This document shows positions 16,272 through 24,739 of a stretch of DNA of 64,000 nt, piece by piece (positions within the stretch are counted from its first letter, which is position 1; the number at the start of each line of letters is the position of its first letter). The DNA comes from VRUE01 sp963712595. GTDB taxonomy: Bacteria > Actinomycetota > Thermoleophilia > Solirubrobacterales > 70-9. Position numbers and translations under genes: made by a program. The notes below the pieces were generated by a model, which did not search any database, had not been told where the DNA came from, and saw only the letters and a program-made list of their open reading frames with translations. The stretch is taken from positions 930,001 through 994,000 of the forward strand of contig CAVQIM010000001.1 in the NCBI GenBank assembly GCA_963712595.1, written 5' to 3'.

Positions 16272-17318
16272 CTATGCGATGAGCGCGGCGAGGCGCTGCA
16301 AGGTATGGAGCTGCTGGTCGCGCTCGGCGTGAACCGCGGAGACGATCAGGCGGTCGATGCCGGCGCCGCGGAAGCGCTCGACCCGCTCCGCCACCTCGGC
16401 CTCGGTGCCGACCAGCGAGGTCGCCTCGACGACCTCGTCGGGAACCGCCTCGAAGGCGCCGGCGCGATCTCCCTCCTGGAAACGGCGCTGCACCTCATCG
16501 GCGACCTCGCCGAAGCCGAAGCGGTGGGCGAGGTCGACGTAGAAGTTGGTCTTGCGGCTGCCCATGCCCCCGAAGTAGAGGACGAGACCGGCCTTGACCA
16601 CGGCCTTGGCGGCCTCGAGGTCACCGTCGATCGCGACCTGCAGCGAGGGCGAGACCTCGAGGTCGGAGCGCTGCCGCCCGCCCTTGGCGAAGCCGGCTTC
16701 CAGGTGCTCACCCCAGGTCTGCTCGAAGGCGTCGACGCTGAAGAAGATCGGGATCCAGCCGTCGGCGATCTCCGCCGCCATCTCTACAGACTTGCGGCCG
16801 ATCGCGCCGACGAAGACGGGGATCCGGTTGCGCTCGGGGTGGAAGTTGAGCTTCAACGGCTTGCCCTCGCCGCCGGGGAGAGGCAGCTGGTAGTGCTCGC
16901 CCTGGTGGTCGACCTTGTCCTCGCGAGCGACGATCTCGCGTACGACCTCGATGTACTCGCGCGTGCGTCCCCAGGGCTTGGCGTAGGGCACGCCGTACCA
17001 GCCCTCGGACACCTGCGGGCCGGAGGGGCCGAAGCCGAAGAAGAAGCGACCGCCGGAGAGCTTGTCGATCGTGGCGCCGGCCATAGCCGCGGCGGCAGGA
17101 GGACGAGCCGGGACCTGCATGATCGCGGCGCCGAGGTTGATCGTCGTCGTCTGCGGTGCCAGCCAGGCCAGCACGCTGACCACGTCGGAGCCGTAGGACT
17201 CGGCCGCCCAGACCGACTCGAAGCCGGCGGCCTCGGCAGCAAGCACCAACTCGAGGGCGTCCTCACCGGCTGGGCCGATGCCCCAGTAGCCGAGGTTTAG
17301 TCCGAGCTTCAACGGCAT
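16272..17318 (-). CDS. LLM class F420-dependent oxidoreductase
   Basis: 348 aa luciferase-like TIM barrel. LKLGLNLGYWG at the N-terminus, SVWAAESYGSDVVS, GGRFFFGFGPSGPQVSEGWYG and VPVFVGAIGRK-like segments match actinobacterial F420-dependent LLM oxidoreductases. The physiological substrate is unknown. It diverges from the P-type ATPase with only 28 bp between the start codons, a gap that contains the palindrome 17329-17343, so the two are probably co-regulated. Its C-terminus is 17 nt from pntA1. Confidence 0.87.
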   Translation of the reverse strand: MPLKLGLNLGYWGIGPAGEDALELVLAAEAAGFESVWAAESYGSDVVSVLAWLAPQTTTINLGAAIMQVPARPPAAAAMAGATIDKLSGGRFFFGFGPSGPQVSEGWYGVPYAKPWGRTREYIEVVREIVAREDKVDHQGEHYQLPLPGGEGKPLKLNFHPERNRIPVFVGAIGRKSVEMAAEIADGWIPIFFSVDAFEQTWGEHLEAGFAKGGRQRSDLEVSPSLQVAIDGDLEAAKAVVKAGLVLYFGGMGSRKTNFYVDLAHRFGFGEVADEVQRRFQEGDRAGAFEAVPDEVVEATSLVGTEAEVAERVERFRGAGIDRLIVSAVHAERDQQLHTLQRLAALIA

Positions 17319-17328
17319 CCGGAGCGCA

Positions 17329-17343
17329 CCCTATTGAATAGGG
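17329..17343. promoter_or_regulatory. Palindrome in a 28-bp divergent promoter gap
   Basis: CCCTATT-G-AATAGGG is a perfect 15-bp palindrome centred between the LLM start (17318) and the ATPase ATG (17347). The right arm also supplies an AGGGG ribosome-binding sequence for the ATPase. A regulator bound here could block both genes and translation initiation. Confidence 0.55.
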
Positions 17344-17346
17344 GCA

Positions 17347-19734
17347 ATGACCGACGCGGCGATCGAGCGAGGGCTCTCCAGCGCCACCGCGGCGAAGCGG
17401 CTGCGCGAGCTCGGCGCGCCGCCGGAGACATCTTCGCGCTCCACCTCCAGCATCGTCGCCGGCAACGTCTTCACTCTCTTCAACGCGATCATCGGCGCCT
17501 TCTTCGTCCTCGACCTCGGGCTTGGGCTCTACGCGGACTCGATCTTCGGCCTGATCGCGGTGATCAACAGCTACATCGGCATCCGCCAGGAGCTGAAGGC
17601 GAAGCGCACGCTGGACGAGCTGGCAGTGCTCGTCGCCCCGCACGCCAAGGTGGTGCGCGACGGCGCCACGGTCAGCCTCCTGGCCGAGGAGATCGTGCCG
17701 GGGGACGTGATCGCGGTCGAGCCGGGCGATCAGCTGGTCGCCGACGGCGAGGTGATCCGCACCCGCGGAATGACCCTCGACGAGTCGATGCTGACCGGCG
17801 AGGCCGACGGCGTCCGCAAGGCGCTCGGCGAGCGGGCGCTCTCCGGCTCCTTTTGCATCAGCGGCTCCGGCTACTACCTCGCCGACGCGGTGCGCGAGGA
17901 GAGCTACGCGGGCCAGCTCGCGGGCGAGGCACGCGCCTTCCGCCACCCCCCCTCGCCGCTGCAGAGCGAGGTCAACCGCGTGATCGTCGCCTGCGTCTAC
18001 GCGATGGTGCCACTTGCGGTGCTCCTGATCCTCACCCTGAAGCTGCGCAACACCGGGATCGAGGAGGCGGCGCAGACCGCCACCGCCGGCCTGGTGACGC
18101 TCGTCCCCGAGGGCCTGGTGCTGCTGATGAGCGTCACCTTCGCCGTCGCCGCGGTGCGACTGGCGCGCAAAGACACCCTGGTCCAGCAGATGAGCGCGAC
18201 CGAGAGCCTCGCCGCCGTCGACACGATCTGCGTCGACAAGACCGGCACGCTGACCGACGGCGAGCTGCGCCTGCTGGGCGCCGAGGTGGCGGAGGGACTC
18301 GATCCGGCGAAGGCGCACGCGGCGCTGGGGCGCTTCGCCGCCAGTGCGGGCGACCGGAACCGCACGTTGGAAGCGATCGCCGAGCGCTTTCCCGGTGAGG
18401 CGGAGCGCGTCTCCGGCGAGGTCCCCTTCTCCTCGGAGTGGAAGTGGAGCGGCCTGCGCATCGGCTCGACCAGCTACGTGCTCGGCGCGCCCGACGTGCT
18501 CAGCGCCGCCGGCGCCCTGGCCCTCCCCCCCGGCCTCGCCCACAAGCTCGAGCAGGAGACCGCGGCGGGCCGGCGGGTCGTCGCCTTCGGCGAGTCGGCG
18601 GAGCCGCTGCCGGCCAACCCCTCCGAAGGGACGGCGCCGCGCCTGGAGCCGATCGCGCTGATCGTCCTGGAAGAGACGCTGCGGCCCGACGCAGCGGAAA
18701 CCGTGGCCACGATGCGCGAAGAGGACGTCGACCTGAAGCTGATCTCAGGCGATGCCCGGGCGACGGTCACAGCTGTCGCCTACGCGGTCGGAGTGCCCCC
18801 GGACGCCGGCGTGATCGACGGCTCAGAACTGCCCGAGAACGAGGAAGAGCTGGCTCGGGTGGCGCAGCAGAACACCGTCTTCTGCCGGATCAAGCCCGAG
18901 CAAAAGCGCGATCTCGTCGCCGCTCTTGCCGCCTCGGGCCGCTACGCGGCGATGATCGGCGACGGGGTCAACGACGTGCCGGCGCTGAAGCGGGCGCGGA
19001 TGGCGGTGGCGATGGGGTCGGGGGCGCAGGTGACCAAGGGCGTCGCCGACGTGGTGCTGCTCAAGGACGAGTTCGCGCGGCTGCCGCAGGCGGTCGGCGA
19101 GGGCCGCCGGATCGCCCGCAACATCCACCGCCTCGGGCGCCTCTACCTGACCAAGACCGTCTACGCGGCGGCGCTGATCCTGCTCGTCGCGATACCCGGC
19201 TTCGCCTTCCCCTTCCTGCCCCGCCACCTCACCCTCGCCGCCTTCCTGACGATCGGCATCCCCTCCTTCGTGCTTGCCCTGGCGCCCTCCGACGGGCCGC
19301 TCTACCGCGGCCGGCTGCTGCGCGCCCTGGCCGCCTTCGCGGTGCCGGCGGGGCTGGCGACGGCGCTCGGCTCGATCCTCTCCTTCTTCCTCGTCGACAC
19401 CGTCTTCGGCGGCAGCCTCGAGGCCGGCCGCACCGCGGCAACGACGACGCTGATCGTGCTCGGGCTCTGCTTCGTGCTCCTGCTCGAGCGCGGACCGGGG
19501 CGCGAGCACATCGCGATCCAGAGCTACATGCTCGCCCTCGTCGCCGGCCTCGGCGCCCTCTACGCCCTGATCCTCGCCGCCGCCCCGGTGCGCGACTTCT
19601 TCGAAATGGAGCTGCTCGGCGCCAGTCAGTGGTTCCTGGCGCTGCTCTCCGCGGCGGCGGGCCTGACGATCGCCAGCGTGCTCTGGCGCCTGCCGCAGAT
19701 CGAACGACTTGAAGAGCTGCCCGCGGGCGACTGA
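17347..19734 (+). CDS. P-type cation-transporting ATPase (CtpE-like)
   Basis: 795 aa. The phosphorylation motif is DKTGTLT (D297), the dephosphorylation loop is TGEAD, and the hinge motif is GDGVNDVPALK (538-543). The fourth-helix motif reads LVPEGLVLLMS. Two N-terminal helices, two helices before DKTGT and a C-terminal group of six helices give the usual topology. No N-terminal metal-binding Cys motif is present, which argues against a copper/zinc P1B pump. The layout resembles mycobacterial CtpE, reported as a calcium transporter. Substrate assignment is inference. Regulation is probably through the palindrome just upstream. Confidence 0.9.
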   Translation: MTDAAIERGLSSATAAKRLRELGAPPETSSRSTSSIVAGNVFTLFNAIIGAFFVLDLGLGLYADSIFGLIAVINSYIGIRQELKAKRTLDELAVLVAPHAKVVRDGATVSLLAEEIVPGDVIAVEPGDQLVADGEVIRTRGMTLDESMLTGEADGVRKALGERALSGSFCISGSGYYLADAVREESYAGQLAGEARAFRHPPSPLQSEVNRVIVACVYAMVPLAVLLILTLKLRNTGIEEAAQTATAGLVTLVPEGLVLLMSVTFAVAAVRLARKDTLVQQMSATESLAAVDTICVDKTGTLTDGELRLLGAEVAEGLDPAKAHAALGRFAASAGDRNRTLEAIAERFPGEAERVSGEVPFSSEWKWSGLRIGSTSYVLGAPDVLSAAGALALPPGLAHKLEQETAAGRRVVAFGESAEPLPANPSEGTAPRLEPIALIVLEETLRPDAAETVATMREEDVDLKLISGDARATVTAVAYAVGVPPDAGVIDGSELPENEEELARVAQQNTVFCRIKPEQKRDLVAALAASGRYAAMIGDGVNDVPALKRARMAVAMGSGAQVTKGVADVVLLKDEFARLPQAVGEGRRIARNIHRLGRLYLTKTVYAAALILLVAIPGFAFPFLPRHLTLAAFLTIGIPSFVLALAPSDGPLYRGRLLRALAAFAVPAGLATALGSILSFFLVDTVFGGSLEAGRTAATTTLIVLGLCFVLLLERGPGREHIAIQSYMLALVAGLGALYALILAAAPVRDFFEMELLGASQWFLALLSAAAGLTIASVLWRLPQIERLEELPAGD

Positions 19735-19763
19735 TCAAGCAGATCAAGGACGCAGGGAGCGCG

Positions 19764-19778
19764 GCGTGCTCTGCACGC
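19764..19778. terminator. Hairpin between convergent genes
   Basis: GCGTGC-TCT-GCACGC is a perfect 6-bp stem with a 3-nt loop, midway between the ATPase stop (19734) and the thioesterase stop (19808). It probably serves both directions; there is no T-run. Confidence 0.45.
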
Positions 19779-19807
19779 GAGCGAGCGAGGACGCCGATAT
19801 GCGCCGA

Positions 19808-20266
19808 TCAGTCGCCCGCGGGCGGCAGGACGAACTGGGTGACGATCAGATTCGCCGCGAGCCTCGGGTCGCCGCCGTCCCTGATCCGCTCGATCTTCAC
19901 CTCGATCACGACGGTGCTCTTGCCGGCGTGGAGGGGCTTGCCGGTAGCGACGATCTCGTCGCCGAGCAAACCTGCCGAGAAGACGTTGAGCTTCAGCTCG
20001 ATCGTGGTGAAGTTGTGTTCAGGCGGGATGTTGCGGAAGGTTGCCCAGGCGGCGACAGTGTCTCCAAGCGCGGTCCAGACGCCGCCGTGGACATAGCCGC
20101 CCGGGTGCAGGTGGCGTCGGTCGACGACGATCCTTCCCCTGGCGAAGTCGTCCTCGATCTCGATCGGTTCGATGCCGAGGTCGCCGGGAAAACTGCCGCC
20201 AATGAAGGCGCGCACGTTCTCGGGGGTGAACGGAGATCGATCCTTGCTGGCCTGGCCCTCGCTCAT
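19808..20266 (-). CDS. PaaI family thioesterase (hotdog fold)
   Basis: 152 aa single hotdog domain. The signature HPGGYVHGGVWTALGDTVA carries the catalytic-site HGG pattern, followed by the long beta strand TIELKLNVFSAGLLGDEIVA. It hydrolyses acyl-CoA thioesters; the chain specificity is not visible. It is the distal gene of a run that contains a monooxygenase, a crotonase and a thiolase, which fits lipid or aromatic acid catabolism. Confidence 0.87.
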   Translation of the reverse strand: MSEGQASKDRSPFTPENVRAFIGGSFPGDLGIEPIEIEDDFARGRIVVDRRHLHPGGYVHGGVWTALGDTVAAWATFRNIPPEHNFTTIELKLNVFSAGLLGDEIVATGKPLHAGKSTVVIEVKIERIRDGGDPRLAANLIVTQFVLPPAGD

Positions 20267-20278
20267 CGCGGCCGGACC

Positions 20279-21766
20279 CTACCCCAGGGCACTGGACGTG
20301 ACCGCCGCCTCGCGCCGGCCCAGCTCGTAGGCGCCGGGCGCCAAGCGCTCCGTGCGGCGACGGTAGGTGCGCCATACCCAGGGCCAGTTGCTCGGGTCGT
20401 TTCCATTCTCGTCGACGTACCAATTGCTGCAGCCGCTGTGCCAGACGGTCTTCGCCAGGGCGGCGCGCAGCTCGCGGTCGAAGTCCTCGGCGGCCTCGCG
20501 CCTGATCTCGATCCGCGTGGCCCCACCCGCCTCCATCTCGCGCAGGGCGGCGAGAAGATGGCCGATCCCGCACTCGAGCGTGTTGACGACAGAGCCGGTG
20601 CCCCCGTTGGTATTCGGCCCGTAGAGCAGAAACATGTTGGGAAAGGCGGGCACCGTGAGCCCGAGGTAGGCGCGCGCCACCTCGCTCCACTCCTCGGCGA
20701 GGGTGCGCCCGGCGCGGCCCTCGATCTCCATCGGCGCGACGAAGTCGTGGCTGGCGAAGCCGGTGGCGAGGACGATGGCGTCGGCGGGGCGCTCGGCTCC
20801 GGTCGCGTCGCGGATGCCGTACGGGGTGACCGCCTCGATCCGCTCGGTCACCAGCGCGACGTTGGGCTCAGCCAGGGCCGGGTACCAATCGTCGGTGAGC
20901 ATGATCCGCTTGCAGCCGACCTCGTCGGTCGGGGTCACCTTGCGGCGCAGCTCGGGGTCGGCTATCGCCGAGTTGATCTGCCTCCGACTGGCCAGGCGCA
21001 GGATCGACAGCAGCCAGCGCTGGCTCGTCATCGCCGCCGCGCCGAACTCCTGGAAGGCGTAGACCGAGGCACGGTCGAGGCGGCGCACAGCCGGAAAGCG
21101 CTTGAAGAGGGTGTGGGCGCGCGGCGAATACTCGAAGTCGCCCTTGGGGAATGTCCAGCCGGGCGAGCGCTGGTAAACGTCGAGCTGGGCGACTTCGGGC
21201 TGAATCGCCGGCACCACCTGGATCGCGCTGCAGCCGGTGCCGACCACCGCTACTCGCTTGCCGTCGAGGTCGACGTCATGGCGCCACTCGGCGGTGTGGA
21301 AGGCGGGTCCGTCGAACCGATCGAGGCCCGGGATCGGCGGCACCTTCGGCACCGAGAGCTGACCGCAGGCGGTGACCAGGATCTCGGCCTCGTGCGGGCC
21401 CGCGCTGGTCTCCAGCAGCCACCTGCCGCGCTCCTCGTCCCAGCGGGCGCCCTTCACCTCGGTGCCGGTGCGAACCTTGTCGAGCACGCCGAAGCGGCGG
21501 GCAACCCCCTCGACGTAGGCGCGGATCTCAGCCCCGGGCGAAAAGCGGCGCGACCAGCTGTTCGGCGCGAAGGAGTACTCGTAGAGATGGGAGGGGATGT
21601 CGCAAGCGGCGCCCGGGTAGGTGTTGTGCTGCCAGACCCCGCCGACCCGCTCGCCCTTCTCGAAGACGGTGACGTCCTCGTAGCCCTCGCGGCGCAGCAT
21701 CACGGCGGCGCCTACACCGCCGAAACCGCCGCCGACGACGGCGATCGAGCGCCGGGACCTACTCAA
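20279..21766 (-). CDS. Flavin-containing monooxygenase (Baeyer-Villiger type)
   Basis: 495 aa. The FAD-binding GGGFGGVG motif is at the N-terminus and a second Rossmann motif, VVGTGCSAIQ, is near residue 170. Between them FDGPAFHTAEWRH fits the FxGxxxHxxxW/D fingerprint of Baeyer-Villiger monooxygenases and FMOs. It inserts oxygen next to a ketone or oxidises a heteroatom using NADPH. The start is a TTG that overlaps the end of the crotonase gene by 8 nt, so the two are coupled. A second family member is at 61727-63235. Confidence 0.9.
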   Translation of the reverse strand: MSRSRRSIAVVGGGFGGVGAAVMLRREGYEDVTVFEKGERVGGVWQHNTYPGAACDIPSHLYEYSFAPNSWSRRFSPGAEIRAYVEGVARRFGVLDKVRTGTEVKGARWDEERGRWLLETSAGPHEAEILVTACGQLSVPKVPPIPGLDRFDGPAFHTAEWRHDVDLDGKRVAVVGTGCSAIQVVPAIQPEVAQLDVYQRSPGWTFPKGDFEYSPRAHTLFKRFPAVRRLDRASVYAFQEFGAAAMTSQRWLLSILRLASRRQINSAIADPELRRKVTPTDEVGCKRIMLTDDWYPALAEPNVALVTERIEAVTPYGIRDATGAERPADAIVLATGFASHDFVAPMEIEGRAGRTLAEEWSEVARAYLGLTVPAFPNMFLLYGPNTNGGTGSVVNTLECGIGHLLAALREMEAGGATRIEIRREAAEDFDRELRAALAKTVWHSGCSNWYVDENGNDPSNWPWVWRTYRRRTERLAPGAYELGRREAAVTSSALG

Positions 21767-22667
21767 GGCCGAACCCCTTCATTCCGAAGTCGCCGAAGGG
21801 CTCGTCGCGCTCGCGCACGGCCTCCTTGAAGCCGGCCTCGGCGGCGCGGCGGACGAAGCCGTGGCCCTCCTCGGTGTGCCGCGCGACCCCGTCGAAGAAG
21901 GTGCCGAGCAGCTGCGTCTGGTGCAGGCCCTGCGCGTAGAGGGACTGGTTGACCAACATCTTCATCATCACAAGCTGGTTGATCGGCATACGGGCAACGC
22001 GCTCGAGCAGAGCCTCGAAGCGCTCGTCGAGCTCCGCAGCCGCCGGCGCCTCGGTCGCCAGCCCCCACTCCTCCGCCTGCGCGCCGGTCAACGAGTCGCC
22101 CGTCAGCAGCAGCCGCTTCGCCCGCATCGGCCCGACGCGGGCAGACCAGAGCGCGGTCGTCGGCGAGCCCCAGACCCGCGCCGGCGGGTAGCCGATCTTG
22201 GCCTCGGCGGCGATCACCAGCAGGTCGGAGCAGAGCGCCATGTCGGTGCCGCCGGCGACGCAGTAGCCGTGCACCTTGCAGAGCACCGGCTTCTCCGAGT
22301 GGAAGAGGCTCATGAAGCCGCGCACGTTGCGCCACATGAACTGGAAGTCGGTGACGGGGTCCCAGTTCGACTCAGGAATGTGATTGGCGCCGATCGTCAT
22401 CGGATCGAGCGGCGACCCCGGCGGCACCTCCACCCCGCCCAGCTCCCCCATGTCCCCCTCAGCCGAGGCGACAAGGTCATATCCGCCGCAGAAGCCGCTG
22501 CCGTTTCCCGCCAGGGCAATGACGTGGACCTCCGGGTCCAGGTTCGCCCGCTCCACGCACTCCGCCAGCTCAGGCGGCATCCGCGGCGTGATCCCGTTCC
22601 CCCGCTCAGGCCGGTTCAGCGTTATGCGGGCAACCCGGCCATCCACTTCGTAGAGCAACGTGTCCAC
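21759..22667 (-). CDS. Enoyl-CoA hydratase/isomerase family protein
   Basis: 302 aa crotonase fold. VARITLNRPERGNGITPRMP opens the domain, the oxyanion-hole region is ALAGNGSGFCGGYDL, and the second is VHGYCVAGGTDMALCSDLLV. It hydrates or isomerises enoyl-CoA intermediates. An insertion of about 40 residues after GYDL (ASAEGDMGELGGVEVPPGSP onward) makes it longer than typical 260-aa hydratases. It is transcribed with the monooxygenase and separated from the thiolase by a hairpin. Confidence 0.88.
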   Translation of the reverse strand: MDTLLYEVDGRVARITLNRPERGNGITPRMPPELAECVERANLDPEVHVIALAGNGSGFCGGYDLVASAEGDMGELGGVEVPPGSPLDPMTIGANHIPESNWDPVTDFQFMWRNVRGFMSLFHSEKPVLCKVHGYCVAGGTDMALCSDLLVIAAEAKIGYPPARVWGSPTTALWSARVGPMRAKRLLLTGDSLTGAQAEEWGLATEAPAAAELDERFEALLERVARMPINQLVMMKMLVNQSLYAQGLHQTQLLGTFFDGVARHTEEGHGFVRRAAEAGFKEAVRERDEPFGDFGMKGFGLE

Positions 22668-22678
22668 GAGCGGACCTT

Positions 22679-22702
22679 AGAGCCTGGTCGGGGCCAGGCT
22701 CT
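22679..22702 (-). terminator. Hairpin after the thiolase gene
   Basis: AGAGCCTGG (22679-22687) and CCAGGCTCT (22694-22702) make a perfect 9-bp stem with a 6-nt loop. It lies just past the thiolase stop and just before the crotonase start. It may end or attenuate transcription between the two genes. Confidence 0.55.
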
Positions 22703-22705
22703 CTC

Positions 22706-23863
22706 TCAGACCCTTTCGACGATCATCGCCTTGCCCTGACCCCCAGCGACGCACATGGTCTCGATCCCGACCTGGTGGTCATCGGTCTCCATGGCGTTGA
22801 GCAGGGTGCCCATGATGCGGGCGCCGGTCATGCCGAAGGGGTGGCCGAGGGCAATCGCGCCGCCGTGGGTGTTGAGCTTCTCCAGCGGGATGTCGCACTC
22901 GTCCATGATCGGGATCACCTGGGCGGCGAAGGCCTCGTTGAGCTCGACCGTGTCGACGTCGTCGATCGTCATGCCGGCGCGGTCGAGCACCTTCTTGATC
23001 GCACCGATCGGGGCCACGCCCATGTACTCGGGCTCGTTGCCGTAGGTGGCGGCGGTGACGATGCGGGCGCGGGGCGTGAGGCCCAGCTCCTTGGCCTTGG
23101 TATCGCTCATCAGCAGCACCGCAGCGGCGCCGTCGTTGAGCGGGCAGGAGTTGCCGGCGGTGACGCCGCCGCCGCCGAAGGACTCGTCCAGCTGCGAGAG
23201 CTTCTCCAACGTCGAGGAGGCGCGCGGGCCGTCGTCCTTGGCGACCTCGGTGCCGTCGGGAAGGGTCACCGGGACGATCTCGCGGTCGAAGAAGCCATCC
23301 TCCTGGGACTGCACCGCGAGTTCCTGGGAGCGCTGCGCGAACTTGTCCATGTCGGCGCGGCTGACCTCGTAGCGCTCGGCGACGTTGACCGCGGTCTTGC
23401 CCATCTCTATGTAGGCGTTGGGCTGGCCGTCGTTGCCCTGCAGGTTCTCGTTCTGGTCGGCGGCACCGGCGGGCTCGGTGCGCTCGTTGTAGCGGCTCAC
23501 CCACTCGACCCCGGCGGCGATGTAGACGTCACCCTCGCCGGCCTTGATCGCGTTGCCCGCGTGGCGAATCGCGTCGAGGCTGGAGGAGCAGTAGCGAGAG
23601 ACGGTGACCCCGTTGACCTCCTGCGGCAGCTTCTCGGAGAGCAGCGAGATGATGCGGCCGATGTTGAAGGCCTGCAGGCCTTGCGGCATGCCGCAGCCGC
23701 AGAAGACCTCCTCGACCAGGGCGGGATCGACGCCCGGATTGCGCTCGAGCAGCTGGTCGACCACGTAGGCGCCCATCTCATCGGGGCGCAGCTGGGCCAG
23801 CGAGCCCTTGAAGGCACGACCGATCGGCGTGCGGATCGTGTCGACGATGACTGCTTCAGGCAT
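22706..23863 (-). CDS. Acetyl-CoA C-acyltransferase (thiolase)
   Basis: 385 aa. The acyl-accepting Cys is C92 in SRYCSSSLDAIRH. The C-terminal catalytic His and Cys are in HGGAIALGHPFGMTGARI and CVAGGQGKAMIVERV. It performs thiolytic cleavage of 3-ketoacyl-CoA or the reverse condensation. AAGGAGAT stands 8 nt before the ATG. The protein fits degradative thiolases (FadA/AtoB-like); the chain-length class cannot be read from the sequence. It is the promoter-proximal gene of the lipid-catabolism run. Confidence 0.93.
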   Translation of the reverse strand: MPEAVIVDTIRTPIGRAFKGSLAQLRPDEMGAYVVDQLLERNPGVDPALVEEVFCGCGMPQGLQAFNIGRIISLLSEKLPQEVNGVTVSRYCSSSLDAIRHAGNAIKAGEGDVYIAAGVEWVSRYNERTEPAGAADQNENLQGNDGQPNAYIEMGKTAVNVAERYEVSRADMDKFAQRSQELAVQSQEDGFFDREIVPVTLPDGTEVAKDDGPRASSTLEKLSQLDESFGGGGVTAGNSCPLNDGAAAVLLMSDTKAKELGLTPRARIVTAATYGNEPEYMGVAPIGAIKKVLDRAGMTIDDVDTVELNEAFAAQVIPIMDECDIPLEKLNTHGGAIALGHPFGMTGARIMGTLLNAMETDDHQVGIETMCVAGGQGKAMIVERV

Positions 23864-23931
23864 TCGGAATATCTCCTTCGAGCGGGGGTCGGGAAGTGCG
23901 GGCCGGAGGGTAGTGGATTAACTTGTGCGCG

Positions 23932-24261
23932 ATGGGGCTGGATGGGCTGCGTGCGTGGATCGGATTGCTGGAGCGCAAGCTCCAGATGCGCACCCGGGTC
24001 TTCCTCGTCCTCGTCGCGATCGCCGTCGGCGGTGCTGGGGCGGGTATCTACCTAGGCGCGGAGGCGCAGAACGACCAGGTGACCGAGGGCGACCTGCAGG
24101 CGGTCCAGGAGGAACTGCAGGGCGAGATCGACGCGCTGGGCGCACAGGCCCAAACCGAAACGAGCGAAGCAAGCGCCGCCCAGATATCGGCGCTGACCTC
24201 TCAGGTCAAAGCGCTGCAGGCAAAAGTCGAAAGCCTCGAAGGCAAAGACAAAGCGAAATAG
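23932..24261 (+). CDS. Small membrane-anchored coiled-coil protein
   Basis: 109 aa from the ATG at 23932 (an in-frame TTG lies 9 nt upstream). A single transmembrane helix (VFLVLVAIAVGGAGAGIYLG) follows a short basic N-terminus. The rest is an acidic, Gln/Ala-rich heptad-like segment (QAVQEELQGEIDALGAQ, SALTSQVKALQAKVESLE), probably an extracytoplasmic coiled coil. No family recognised. It diverges from the thiolase. Confidence 0.6.
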   Translation: MGLDGLRAWIGLLERKLQMRTRVFLVLVAIAVGGAGAGIYLGAEAQNDQVTEGDLQAVQEELQGEIDALGAQAQTETSEASAAQISALTSQVKALQAKVESLEGKDKAK

Positions 24262-24382
24262 GCGCTTGTGCTGATACGCACGTAGTTGCGCCTCGTCGTC
24301 CCCTCACTGCGTTACATTCGCCGCAATTCGAACTCGCGTGCAGCGCGAGCTCTGCCGCCAAGGCAGTGAAAGGAGGGCTCCG

Positions 24383-24529
24383 ATGCCCGAGGGTTACTGC
24401 GTCAAGGAGCGCAAGAAGGTCGAGATCAAAGACGCCAAGCAGGTGACGATGAAAAACGGTCGTCCGGCGATTCAAGGGGTGTGCCCCGACTGCGGCACCA
24501 AAATCTTCAAGATCGGCAAATTGGAATAG
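24383..24529 (+). CDS. DUF5679-like zinc-ribbon miniprotein
   Basis: 48 aa. A strong ribosome site (GAAAGGAGGG, 24368-24377) precedes the ATG at 24383. The sequence (GYCVKERKKVEIKDAKQVTM, then NGRPAIQGVCPDCGTKIFKI) matches a small actinobacterial family annotated DUF5679. From memory, the first zinc knuckle in the family is C-x2-C; here the second Cys appears replaced by Glu (CVKE), leaving three cysteines. The role is unknown. The stop codon is inside the left arm of the structured element that follows. Confidence 0.8.
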   Translation: MPEGYCVKERKKVEIKDAKQVTMKNGRPAIQGVCPDCGTKIFKIGKLE

Positions 24530-24690
24530 CGACGAGAGGGAAATAATCGCGGCCTGGATGAGGCCGCTGGCGCTGCGCGGGGCGGCCCCTCCCCGATCTC
24601 CACGTAGCGCCGCTACGCGGAGATCGTCTCGTGACCGTCCTGCTTGGCCATCGACCTCCCCAGTCTCGCGCTGATTTCCCTCTCGTCGCT
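24528..24690. ncRNA. Structured 163-nt intergenic element closed by a 17-bp stem
   Basis: The ends 24528-24544 and 24674-24690 are perfect 17-nt reverse complements. Inside are three further hairpins: GCGGCCT/AGGCCGC (24549-24567, 5-nt loop), GGGG/CCCC (24579-24589), and a 14-bp stem with one mismatch at 24595-24625 (loop GCC). The whole region can fold as a multi-branched structure. It overlaps the stop of the zinc-ribbon gene and ends 50 nt before the ECF sigma gene. It could be an RNA leader or small RNA, or a MITE-like element with terminal inverted repeats; the sequence alone does not decide. Confidence 0.5.
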
Positions 24691-24739
24691 GGGCTGCGGC
24701 TCTGAACTCGCCTCGGTGGGCACTCGTATCCACCACTGA

